A program made the translations under genes and the position numbers. Positions 11,358-19,746 of a stretch of 58,500 nt of DNA are shown here, in pieces. This DNA comes from Mesostigma viride (Eukaryota > Streptophyta > Mesostigmatophyceae > Mesostigmatales > Mesostigmataceae). Every line of letters starts with the position of its first letter. Position 1 is the first letter of the stretch. Below the pieces are notes generated by a model. It searched no databases. It was not told the origin of the DNA and was given only the letters and a program-made list of their open reading frames with translations. The stretch covers positions 1,398,286 to 1,456,785 of the forward strand of contig RPFO01000034.1 of the NCBI GenBank assembly GCA_009746045.1, in the 5' to 3' direction.

Positions 11358-11390
11358 GAATTCTACGGCCCGTAAAGGTCGCAGGGGTTC

Positions 11391-11849
11391 TCATCTACTC
11401 TGCATCACCCTCAGCCGGAAGCCAGGGGAACACATCCCGTAGGCAGGAGCGGCCCACAGGGGTAGAAAGGTAGGAGAACACCGGGAGCACTGGAGAACCG
11501 CAGCTATCTGTCCCAAGGCTGGACAGCGGGAACCACACCCTAACAAACAGTGCCCGGCATCGTCGAACCCGTGCAAAACAAGCTGGTGCGGTTCATCAGG
11601 GGAAGGGCCGTACCACGTGACCCCAAAGAGGCAGCCCTGACTAAACTCGCATGTTGGGCCTGGAGGGCCGGCTGCACGATGCCACCCGGATAACTGGACC
11701 GTGACACCCAGCGGCCCGGAAGGGCCTCGAATACAGCTCAGGGTCCGGTGGGGGCGGGGACGGCAGCGAGCTCTCAGCCGGAGGGGTAGGCTCTGACATG
11801 ACGGCTGCGGAGGGGAGGGGACAACCAACCACCCGTCGACAGCAGACAT
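11391..11849 (-). CDS. Small cysteine-rich ORF after the chromodomain (ORF X)
   Basis: A 152-codon frame starts 27 bp after the integrase stop. The second half is Cys/Trp-containing (CEFSQGCLFGVTWYG, then LLGCGSRC and LQCSRCSP), giving two CxxxC/CxxC-like pairs. The first half may instead be read from an overlapping frame starting near 11799 (MSEPTPPAESS, proline-rich), with a shift near 11710. No known domain is recognised. With ORF Y it makes a two-gene block at the 3' end of the element. Confidence 0.45.
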   Translation of the reverse strand: MSAVDGWLVVPSPPQPSCQSLPLRLRARCRPRPHRTLSCIRGPSGPLGVTVQLSGWHRAAGPPGPTCEFSQGCLFGVTWYGPSPDEPHQLVLHGFDDAGHCLLGCGSRCPALGQIAAVLQCSRCSPTFLPLWAAPAYGMCSPGFRLRVMQSR

Positions 11850-11875
11850 AACATAAGAGAGGAGAAGGTCTACAA

Positions 11876-13588
11876 CTAGAGCTTATGCAGGGTTTTATAC
11901 TCCTGCAGCAGGCGACTACACCCATCTAGCTCACTCTCCGTATACCAGACCTTATCTACCTCACTACGAGCATACATCCACTTCACCTTATACTGGCGCT
12001 GGGTACCGCGGCCCTTTTTGATATCTCTATGGGCCACGATACCCTCTACCTCATCCTCTACCTCACCAGTATCCGGATTATGCTCTAAAGGGGCAGGGGC
12101 TAATTCTCTACCAGCGAACGTGCTCTGATGATAGAGCTTCAGCTGGCTTCTATGAAAGGTGCGCGAGTGGGTCTGCCAAGAGGTAGGAATATCTATCTCA
12201 TACAGGAAATTACCTACTCTAGACAACACACGGAAGGGTCCTAAGAAGGCGGGCCTAAGTTTCACTTTCAGTTCAGCTTCGAACTTATGAGCGAATCGGC
12301 CAACACGGGGGCCTTCTACTAAGACTAAATCTCCTATTTCTATCTCAGGTGCTCTTCTATCTAATGAGGCACGCAACCTAGCAAGGTATTTGGCCTGCGC
12401 CCTATGGTACCCTGCAATAGCGTTGTCGTGTGCATTCTTCATCTTATCTAATAACGCCTGCACACCTTCTACAGTATCCCGGGACACATCATCCTTGTCC
12501 CTTAAAGGACTAGCTAAGAGAGAGGTAGGGGTAAGAGGTTGTCTACCAGTATCTAGGAAGAAGGGCGTATAACCATGCGCAGCCTGAGGGCAGTTGTTAA
12601 GGGAAAACTCTACCAGACATAGATAATCCTCCCAATCACTCCCAGAGCCATTCACATAGTGCCGCAGAGCTTCTTCCACTACCCTATTCAAACGTTCTAC
12701 TAAATGAGACGAGGAGGAGTGGTAGGCAGTACCGAAGGTGACCTTGGTACCGATAGCAGCGAAGAACTGCTGCCAAAAATCAGAAGTAAATAACTTATCT
12801 TTATCACTAATAAACTGCCTACTCAAACCATGATATCTATATACGTTATTAAGGTATAGGCGTGCGCAATCGCGTGCGGTGAGTTCTAAGGGACACGGCA
12901 CGAGATGACACATACGAGTAAAACGATCTACGAAAACAAGGATCTGGGCGTTACCTCTATCATTCTTCCTAAAAGGTCCTACAAAATCCATCATAATGGA
13001 GTCCCACGGCATGATGGGATCAGGTAAGGTCCTAGGCTCTGCTATCTGTCCTACATTGTTGGGTTTCATCTCCTGGCAAGATTGACAGGTTCTAACATAC
13101 TCATCTACATCCTTTAAAAGGGAAGGCCAGTAGTAAGAGCGGGCTACTAGGTCCCGTACCCGTTTACCACCCTGATGAGCAGCTAAGTCATGCAACTCAA
13201 AGAGCAAGGAGGAGCGACAGATAGGAGGGACATACAGGCGCCATTGAGGGGGAGAATCTGCTATCTGCACATATAAAAATCCACCTACAAATTTACAAGG
13301 GTGCTTGCCTAATTGTTGGGGATGGGCAGCAATGGCAGCTAATGCTTCCGGCTCAGTGGCCGTAAATCTACTAATAAGGCGTTCAAGATCAGAGGTAGGC
13401 ATCGCTACAGAGGTATCCAGAACAGGTTTAAAGAGATCTCCTACCGCCTTGCCAAAGAGAAGGGGAGGTCCTAGGGGGACTATGTTTTCATAAGACTTTC
13501 CTGACCTAGTCGCTACAATTATGGCTAAGCGGTATAGAAATTTTATTTTTCCCCTCCCCCCCCACCGAGGCCACTGGAAGGGCCTCAC
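11876..13588 (-). CDS. gypsy integrase with C-terminal chromodomain
   Basis: This 570-codon frame inserts the element cDNA into chromosomes. The zinc-binding HHCC is at H133, H138, C168 and C171. The catalytic DDE triad is at D201 (MMDFVGPF), D262 (FISDKDKLF) and E298 (HLVERLNR), a D-35-E spacing. The C-terminal 60 residues (EVEDEVEGIVAHRD ... YKVKWMY ... WYTESEL) match a chromodomain, which in chromoviruses steers integration to marked chromatin. The frame upstream (RNase H) is joined through a frameshift at a C-run near 13554-13562. The ORF is intact over this length, unlike the rest of pol. Confidence 0.93.
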   Translation of the reverse strand: MRPFQWPRWGGRGKIKFLYRLAIIVATRSGKSYENIVPLGPPLLFGKAVGDLFKPVLDTSVAMPTSDLERLISRFTATEPEALAAIAAHPQQLGKHPCKFVGGFLYVQIADSPPQWRLYVPPICRSSLLFELHDLAAHQGGKRVRDLVARSYYWPSLLKDVDEYVRTCQSCQEMKPNNVGQIAEPRTLPDPIMPWDSIMMDFVGPFRKNDRGNAQILVFVDRFTRMCHLVPCPLELTARDCARLYLNNVYRYHGLSRQFISDKDKLFTSDFWQQFFAAIGTKVTFGTAYHSSSSHLVERLNRVVEEALRHYVNGSGSDWEDYLCLVEFSLNNCPQAAHGYTPFFLDTGRQPLTPTSLLASPLRDKDDVSRDTVEGVQALLDKMKNAHDNAIAGYHRAQAKYLARLRASLDRRAPEIEIGDLVLVEGPRVGRFAHKFEAELKVKLRPAFLGPFRVLSRVGNFLYEIDIPTSWQTHSRTFHRSQLKLYHQSTFAGRELAPAPLEHNPDTGEVEDEVEGIVAHRDIKKGRGTQRQYKVKWMYARSEVDKVWYTESELDGCSRLLQEYKTLHKL

Positions 13589-13677
13589 ACGGGAGAGAGA
13601 GTCCTACGTGAGAAAGGAGATCAGGCATGCGAACAGTTGTATGAAAGAGGTAGGCATAGGATTCATCATCAGGTAGT

Positions 13678-14019
13678 TCACCATACGGGGTTACACCCAT
13701 AGTAGTAGGAACTAGAGTAGTATTTGAGAACATCAAGGTCCTCGAAAAAGGAGTAATCTGCACGACGGGAGAGTGCATCTGGTACTATGTTATCTACACC
13801 CTTAACATACTGAAGTTTAAAAGGGGAAAACTGTGCTAAAAACTCCATCCAGCGCGCTTGACGAGGGGTAAGGTTGGGTTGTGAGAGAAGATGGGTAAGG
13901 GGACGGTGATCCGTCTGGATAACTAATCTATAAGGATCTAGCTCACAGGGTTCATTCAGGCAGACATCAAATTGAGCACCTTTAAGGAAGTGCTGCCACG
14001 CGTGGCAACAATACACCAC
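13678..14019 (-). pseudogene. gypsy RNase H fragment
   Basis: The frame holds the typical Ty3 RNase H end: VIQTDHRPLTHLL, PRQARWMEFLAQF and VPDALSRR. It is cut on its 5' side by the SINE-like insertion at 14028, and its 3' end runs out of frame into the integrase ORF. The domain would degrade the RNA strand of the RNA-DNA hybrid during reverse transcription. Confidence 0.85.
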
Positions 14020-14027
14020 AGCTAATA

Positions 14028-14343
14028 ATTAATTAATTAATTAAACTCGTGCTCCCGTTGGGGAGTCACGGAGCACCGAAGTGCTTTTAATCCCTGTGTG
14101 TGCACTACAGGAGAAAGGGCAGAGACCCCCAGTCTCCTTCATGCCAAAGGCATGCCACAGCTGCAATCGGGCGCGGCTAGCGAAAAGGACAGGCTAACGA
14201 TCCGGCAAACTGTGGGTGCAATAAGACCCATGTGAGCATATCATAGCAAGGAGCGTGGGCAAGTAATCTGAACATAGCCAGGGCGTAGCATGGCTGTACT
14301 AGGACTAGGCTAAGGCTATGGCTGGTTGTGTACCGTGCGTTGT
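14028..14343 (-). mobile_element. SINE-like retroposon 'SINE-B' nested in gypsy pol
   Basis: A 316-bp insertion is flanked by the 13-bp duplication ACCACAGCTAATA (14015-14027 and 14344-14356). On the minus strand it ends in the tag gtgactccccaacgggag, then cacgagt, and a TTAA repeat tail, the same 3' end as LINE-B. It has no coding capacity. Long target duplication, simple-repeat tail and borrowed LINE end all point to target-primed mobilisation by LINE-B proteins. It separates the reverse transcriptase from RNase H. I see no convincing Pol III promoter in its head. Confidence 0.85.
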
Positions 14344-14356
14344 ACCACAGCTAATA

Positions 14357-15310
14357 GTTCCTGCTGGTGTACGGGATAGTTACGCTCCGCAGGAAGCATT
14401 GTCCTAGAGATATACTCGATTGGCTGTAAGCCCTGACCCTGATCCTGGAGAAGGACGCCCCCTATAGCTACCTTGCTAGCATCTGTAGCTACAACAAAGG
14501 GTTTAGTAGTATCCGGTAGGATGAGTACGGGAGGGGAGAGGAGTAGGGATTTTAGACACTGAAAAGCCGACTGACACTCACTACTCCAAACAAAGGGGAT
14601 ATCCTTCTTTAATAGATGATTAATAGGGGCTGCTATAGTTGCGAAACGCGGGATAAAACGCCTATAGTAAGAAGCAATGGCCTAGAAAACTACGTATACA
14701 CCTTTAACGTCGGTAGGGGTAGGCCATTCCTGAATTGACTTAGTCTTGTCCGGGTCGGTAGCAACCCCGGCATCTGACAGGACGTGCCCTAAAAATGGGA
14801 CACTCCTACCAGAGCGAACTTTAGCACGGCGCGCCCATAAGGAATTTTCAGCCATGATTTCTGATACTTTCTTTAAATCACGTAGGTGCGTTTCGAAATC
14901 AGGAGAATAAATAAGGATATCATCTAAGTAAGCCTGAGCACAAGAACGGTCATGCTCAGATAAAGAAACAGAGGAGAAGGAAGGATCCTTTAAATCAGAC
15001 CTGACACTTGAGGGAGGTGAGAATTTCCCATAACAGGTCTAAGCACTTCATTCATTAACATTTGGAAAGAGGCAGGAGAGTTACAGAGTCCCATAGCCGC
15101 TACTCTAAACTGGTAATGCCCAAAAGGGGTAGCAAAGGCGGTTTTGTGGCAATCCTCAGGAGCTATACGTAGTTGCCCGAAAAACCATCCGCACAATCTA
15201 GTACTGTGAAACAGGTAGAACCTTTAACCTTATTAAATATATCATCAATACGAGGTAGACTGGTATTTAGACTTCACAGTAATATCGTTTAACTTCCTAT
15301 AATCAGTAAC
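14357..15310 (-). pseudogene. gypsy reverse transcriptase, frameshifted
   Basis: Minus-strand translation in changing frames shows VTDYRKLND (about 15300), FGQLRIAPEDC...KTAFATPFGHYQF (15170-15100), the catalytic AYLDDILIYS (about 14930) and ASYYRRFIPRF (about 14650), all reverse transcriptase landmarks. A TAG stop sits just before ASYYRRF, and frame changes occur near 15310, 15200 and 14990. No functional polymerase can come from this copy. Confidence 0.85.
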
Positions 15311-16008
15311 TAGGCGAAACTTGCCATTTGGCTTAGGAACCAAAAGGACACCAGCGCGGAGTAGGGGGAGTTACTAGGCTCTATCAATCCTGCTTCTAAT
15401 AGTGATACTAAGATCTGTTTTAATTCCTTTAATTCGGTAGGGCCCATTCTATACATCGGAGAGTGCGTAGGAACTGCACCGTCCTTGATAACTACACGGT
15501 GTAAAACAGAACGAGGAGGAGGATAAGAAGGAGTCTTTTCTTCAAATACTTTTGAGGAATCTATCACAGCCATGTATCTTACTATTTCATTTTCAGTAAA
15601 TCCTACTCCTATTGTATCCACTGTATTTACATCTATATCCACACTATTATTAGTGATAGGTATCTCTTGTACTTCTAACTGAAGGAACATACATAATAGG
15701 TATCCATATTCCTTTAGTTCAGATCGCAATTCGTCATTAGACATTAATACTTCAGGTATAGGTCTCACAGGAGGATCAACAGGTGTAGGAGGAGTAATAT
15801 CTACCAAGGATAAATTTTCTAATCTATAATGACGTTCCGGTACCCAGTAAGAGCTATCTGGAAACCAAATGACCATAGTATCATAATTAATAGTAATCTT
15901 ATTATCTTGGTGCCAATCTAATCCTAGTAATACATCAGCTGTAGTGATAGGGCCTATAGTGGCCGTCAGGTTGACCGTACGTCCTTGTATGACCAGGGGA
16001 AGGGACAC
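15310..16008 (-). pseudogene. gypsy protease-RT linker and RT start
   Basis: A 232-codon frame begins with the second half of the retropepsin fold (TTADVLLGLDW, the hydrophobic-hydrophobic-Gly signature), followed by a long linker and the start of the reverse transcriptase (LKQILVSLLEAGLIEPSNSP). It ends by frameshift within the RT. Confidence 0.75.
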
Positions 16009-16036
16009 CGTACCCGGGGAATGACTGGTGCAACCG

Positions 16037-16294
16037 TCAGCATAATGGACAGTGACAGTTTTTGTGTGAGGGGTACATAGGGATTAGTCCTAAACGCCTA
16101 ACTAGGGCCTCGCTCACAAAGGAGCTAGCCGCACCGCTATCCACTAACACAGAGACATTCAAGAGTTCATCAGCATGCAAGAAGGGGTCTACAACAGTAT
16201 GAGGGACGGTTAAGCCACCATTCAAGAACATAAGAGGACGCACACGTAGTGGTAGGGATGATTCAGCTCCTACAGAGGTTATAAAAACAGGCAA
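16037..16294 (-). pseudogene. gypsy aspartic protease, N-terminal half
   Basis: The frame shows VLVDSGAASSFVS, the DSG-type active site of a retropepsin, followed by EALVRRLGL. The other half of the fold is in the next frame (from 16008), so a frameshift lies between. Confidence 0.8.
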
Positions 16295-16356
16295 GCAAAA
16301 ATTATTATCTGGGGTACTATCTAAGGACCTGTCCAGGTTACCCCCGGCTGACAGGC

Positions 16357-16836
16357 CTACTGTTCCCCCTCCCCCCCCAAATCCATAGGAACTAACCCCG
16401 AAGAAGACCCTGGCTGAAAAGCCACTGCTGGAGGGTCACGAGGGATTGAAGAGGGTGCGGGAGCCTGATTATCATAGGGGAACCCTGGGGATCCTGTCTG
16501 CACAGCATTCAGCCTACTAGGGGTAGCTGAAGGAACGCGTCCTGAAGTGGGACGAATAGGAGCACGCTGAGGGGTACGAGGAGGGCGAGCGTCGGGATGA
16601 GGGGGAGCACCCGAAAGGAACTTGGGGCACTCACGTTTAAGATGACCTACTTCCTTACAATGATAGCAGGTGATGTGAGAGACATCCAGAGCTGAAAGGT
16701 CAGTCACACAAATATCTAATTCTTCTACATAGGAGTTCTCCTCCTCAGGGGTAAGACTAATATTATTAATACGGGAACGGGTAGGAAGAGAAGGCGTGGA
16801 GAAGAAATCTGCTACTCGTAAAAGATGCTGGCGCAC
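16357..16836 (-). pseudogene. gypsy Gag nucleocapsid part with CCHC knuckle
   Basis: The frame contains CYHCKEVGHLKREC, an exact C-x2-C-x4-H-x4-C zinc knuckle that binds element RNA, followed by a proline-rich region. It overlaps the upstream Gag frame by 25 bases in another register. Confidence 0.88.
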
Positions 16837-17261
16837 ATGCTTGAGGGCAGGTCAGTAAAACGGTAGGCAGAGAACTGGCGCTTTACTTCACGCAATAAGG
16901 GTCTACTGAGGCCCTGAAGGAAGCGGGCACGTACTTCTGCACCCGACAAATCCCTAATTCGTACCATCTGGGCATCAAACTCTTTCATATATTCTTTGAA
17001 GGATTTGGTACCCTGCTGCAAGGTACCAAAGGCTAATCTATCCTGCCAATCTGCATCGGGAGGGACTAAATGGTTCTCTAAACGCTTAAACAATTCTGCT
17101 ACAGAGTTTGGGTAGGCATGAGAGGCAAGAGACTCACACTGGATGAGGTTAGCAAGCTCAGGAGTAATGCAGGTAGTAAGATAATGAGGAACTAGTACAG
17201 CATCAGAGAGGCGCCACCTATTGTGGTTCTGCCAAGACTCTGTGTTCTGGGTGAGCAACAT
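16812..17261 (-). pseudogene. gypsy Gag capsid part
   Basis: This matches the Ty3/gypsy Gag core ('Retrotrans_gag'): WQNHNRWRLSDAV, the central LAFGTLQQGTKSFKEYMKEFD and the RARFLQGLSRPLL motif. It is separated from the N-terminal Gag frame (17827-17192) by a single frame change near 17290. Confidence 0.85.
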
Positions 17262-18084
17262 AATGAAAGTGAAAAACTGTTGAGGGGTAGACTTGACATC
17301 CAGCTTAGGTTAAGGTTGGCAAAGAGGGGAAGAGCAGGAGGCTTAGGGGGATTAGAAGAATCAGTTTTTCCCATAGGTCCACTATCTTCCACTGCTACAT
17401 AAGCGGGATAGAAGGAAGGGATAGGAAAAGTTTTGGGTAGGGGTCTAGAGGGAGCCACCGTTTCAGGATGGTGCCCATAGGAGAAGGGAACAGTATATTG
17501 CTCACGAAGAGAGGAGTAGGCAAAATGATCATAATTCCTATCATCTAGGGGCATGGTACTGAAATCATTATTAACTTCTAAATCAGCCACACGGGTAGGG
17601 ACCTGGGCAGCCTCATAGGCCGTCTCAGGGTAGGACCAGGAAGCAGGTGGGTAAAAGGGAACTGCACTAGGGCGCCCAGAAGGGCCGACAGGGGCAGAGG
17701 TACGACCCGTGTTAAAGGCAGGCATGGAAGGCACAGGATGGGAAGGAGGCCTAGAAGCATTGTTAGTTAGTGAGGACCTGCTGGAGGGGTGAGCCAAGTT
17801 TGCAGAAGGGGCAGGGGCCTGGTTCACAGCAAAAGAGGGTTCATCACTAAATCTGACTTGTGAAATACATTGTTCATAGGTGTTACGTCGCGTAACAATT
17901 CGTTGTAGTTACGGACGTAAATTAGGTCCTTGGCCTCGGTTGTTCCTAGGTAGGTGGGGTGATTGAGGGACGACGGCGACCACCAGCAACAGGAGAAGGA
18001 GGTGAGGTACGCAGAATACCTTGAGGGGTGAGATGGTGTACCGTTTCCAAGGAGTCCCGTCGGTTACCACGAGTATTGTTAGTG

Positions 18085-18116
<32 letters not shown>

Positions 18117-18155
18117 GGTAGGTATAGGCGACATATCTCCACCCACTGGATCCAT
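17192..18155 (-). pseudogene. gypsy Gag N-terminal region, broken
   Basis: Two frames make up this part. The first starts at 18155 (MDPVGGDMSPIP, then an asparagine run coded by AAT/AAC repeats) and stops near 17946. The second opens after the embedded LTR fragment (17881-17951) and runs to 17192, a proline/serine-rich region. The embedded fragment brings stops in all useful frames. Confidence 0.6.
17881..17951 (+). repeat. Inverted 71-bp LTR end inside gag
   Basis: Starting exactly at the LTR terminus (TGTTACGTCGCG), 71 bases are the reverse complement of the last 71 bases of the plus-strand LTR (9036-9106). Its orientation is opposite to both LTRs. It sits between the Gag start and the rest of Gag. 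Confidence 0.9.
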
Positions 18156-18246
18156 CTTTAATTAATTAAAGGAATAGGAATATAGATGAAAGCAACAAAG
18201 GAAAAAGGAAAAACCTTGAAGGTCTGAAGCAAGGACAAAATTAAAA

Positions 18247-18639
18247 TCAATCCTTTTTAACAACAGTAATGGATAGGGAACCAAACTCCAAAGTGAGAGG
18301 AGTATCTGAGGCAGATGCAGATGCAGCCCGTTTAGGGGGAGAAGAAGGAGGGGTAGCAAAGACTAGAGCTTTTACGGGAGGACGACCATGAGGAATAGGG
18401 CGTACATGCAGGCCTAAATCTGTTTGGCTATGATCTATAAGGAACTGCTGAGCTTCTTCGAAGGACATAAATTTCTTATACCTAATTACGTTGTATACAC
18501 GATTCTGAACGATTTTCCTAGCGTCGGACCAAGAAAGGAAAATGGAGGACCATTGAGGCGTAATCACTACGTAATATTTAGCTAGACTATTATCGCTAGA
18601 AGAATGGGAAGGAGCAGTAAAAGATCGCCGCTGGCTCAT
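18247..18639 (-). CDS. RNase H1 hybrid-binding/viroplasmin-type domain protein ahead of gag
   Basis: A 130-codon frame opens at ATG 18639, upstream of gag. Residues 21-67 (KYYVVITPQWSSIFLSW ... YKKFMSFEEAQQFL) have the pattern of the small domain shared by eukaryotic RNase H1 N-termini and caulimovirus inclusion-body protein: K-[YF]-Y-x-V, a tryptophan 'I..SW..' turn, a lysine/aromatic 'YKKF' strand and 'EEA..FL'. In RNase H1 this domain binds RNA-DNA hybrids or dsRNA. The tail (70-130) is Pro/Ser-rich. It is intact while gag and pol are not. It could help reverse transcription or translation of the element; that is inference. Confidence 0.75.
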   Translation of the reverse strand: MSQRRSFTAPSHSSSDNSLAKYYVVITPQWSSIFLSWSDARKIVQNRVYNVIRYKKFMSFEEAQQFLIDHSQTDLGLHVRPIPHGRPPVKALVFATPPSSPPKRAASASASDTPLTLEFGSLSITVVKKD

Positions 18640-19023
18640 GGTAACGCACCTGGTAGGTCTTGAGTAGTCAAATGAGGAGAACGAGGAGAAGGCGACTAAT
18701 ATCTCGGGTGTCTGAAACCGAACCAGATTGACGACGCACGCAGGGACGAGGTTTCCAGCGCCAGGTGGTCGTAAGTATCCGGTTTCAAGAATTCTGCGTC
18801 CGGCGATGGGTCGTCTAAATACAAAGCAGGCAAGATGCAGAAAAAGTGTAATCTACGAGACGCTAGTCGTCTCTCTACCGTAAAACCAAAACCATCACCT
18901 GTCTACGACAGTAAGCAACATTTCTCAGGAAAACAAAACGAGGAAAAGGAGCTATCTATAAAAGGATTTTCCGCTTCGAGCAGGTCTATCTTCTAGGCAG
19001 GGCGTGTCCCGAATCGGGCAGCA

Positions 19024-19338
19024 CTACCCCCCCAGCTCGCAGGCGACCCGCCCATTACCTGTCAAGTAGGTGTCGTCTTCATTTTCCCAGCCGCGGAAGG
19101 GTTGATTCAATGACGTATGTTGCAGAGGATCGTCGTCTCGCTCTCTATCTAAACTACCTCCGATTCCATTGTTACGCCACAAGCCTCGGCCGCCACCTCT
19201 ACCTCTACCTGTCCTGATAGTACCTAGACTAGTAAGGCCGCCTCTAGTTAAACCCCTAGCGAAAGACGAACGAGACGATCCAGATCTCAATGCATTTACG
19301 TATGTGCTACTGTAATACGCCATAAGCCATTTAACCAA
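19024..19338 (-). CDS. ORF starting in the 5' LTR and crossing the primer site
   Basis: ATG 19338 lies inside the 5' LTR; the frame reads through the LTR end (19170) and the primer-binding site and stops at 19024, 104 codons. The LTR-coded part ends in an arginine/glycine stretch (TGRGRGGGRGLWRN) like an RGG RNA-binding box; the leader-coded part is acidic and hydrophilic. The two LTR base differences fall in this frame and change one Thr codon to Ser without a stop. It is the first long ORF in the element RNA if transcription starts upstream in the LTR. Could be chance; function unknown. Confidence 0.4.
   Translation of the reverse strand: MVKWLMAYYSSTYVNALRSGSSRSSFARGLTRGGLTSLGTIRTGRGRGGGRGLWRNNGIGGSLDRERDDDPLQHTSLNQPFRGWENEDDTYLTGNGRVACELGG
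19158..19169 (-). promoter_or_regulatory. Putative primer-binding site
   Basis: On the minus strand TGGAATCGGAGG starts directly after the 5' LTR. The leading TGG complements a tRNA CCA end. I cannot name the tRNA; it is not the common initiator-Met type TGGTATCAGAGC. Confidence 0.65.
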
Positions 19339-19741
19339 ACCCGTTTACTCCAGGAATAGAGGAAGGAAACACAACTACACTGCCGTGACCCAAGCTAATA
19401 TGTGTTAATTCATTTAACACACGCCGAGTGACCACACAAGGAGTGGAACGTGCATAAATGGTCACCAACGGTCCAACAGGCTCGGGCCGACCTGGCCCTC
19501 GCCTGCAGAAACACAGAAACACAGGCAGGTGCACAGATGCACGCCGGTCCACTACATTCTACCGAAGGATAAGGACCACTAATAAAGTACGCGGCGCGGC
19601 GCCCAAAGGCACCCAATATACCACAGTACTGTTACGAGGACAATCATGTCCCAGCTGGAACTACACGTAAACCTAGGAACAACCGAGGCCAAGGACCTAA
19701 TTTACGTCCGTAACTACAACGAATTGTTACGCGACGTAACA
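19170..19741 (-). repeat. 5' LTR of the gypsy element
   Basis: A 572-bp copy of the terminal repeat. It should carry the element's promoter and RNA start; I could not place a TATA box with confidence. Confidence 0.95.
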
Positions 19742-19746
19742 TCAAC

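Larger units (their letters stand above)
8535..19741 (-). mobile_element. Ty3/gypsy chromodomain LTR retrotransposon
   Basis: Two 572-bp direct LTRs (8535-9106, 19170-19741) begin TGTTACG and end CGTAACA and differ only at two adjacent bases (8578-8579 region). The 5-bp target duplication TCAAC lies at 8530-8534 and 19742-19746. Reading on the minus strand: 5' LTR, a TGG-starting primer site at 19169, an LTR-spanning ORF, a viroplasmin-like ORF, gag with CCHC knuckle, protease, reverse transcriptase, RNase H, integrase with chromodomain, two unassigned ORFs, polypurine tract and 3' LTR. Gene order RT-RNaseH-integrase makes it Ty3/gypsy. Gag-pol is split by several frameshifts and one SINE-like insertion, so this copy cannot be autonomous, while the near-identical LTRs say it inserted recently. 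Confidence 0.95.
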
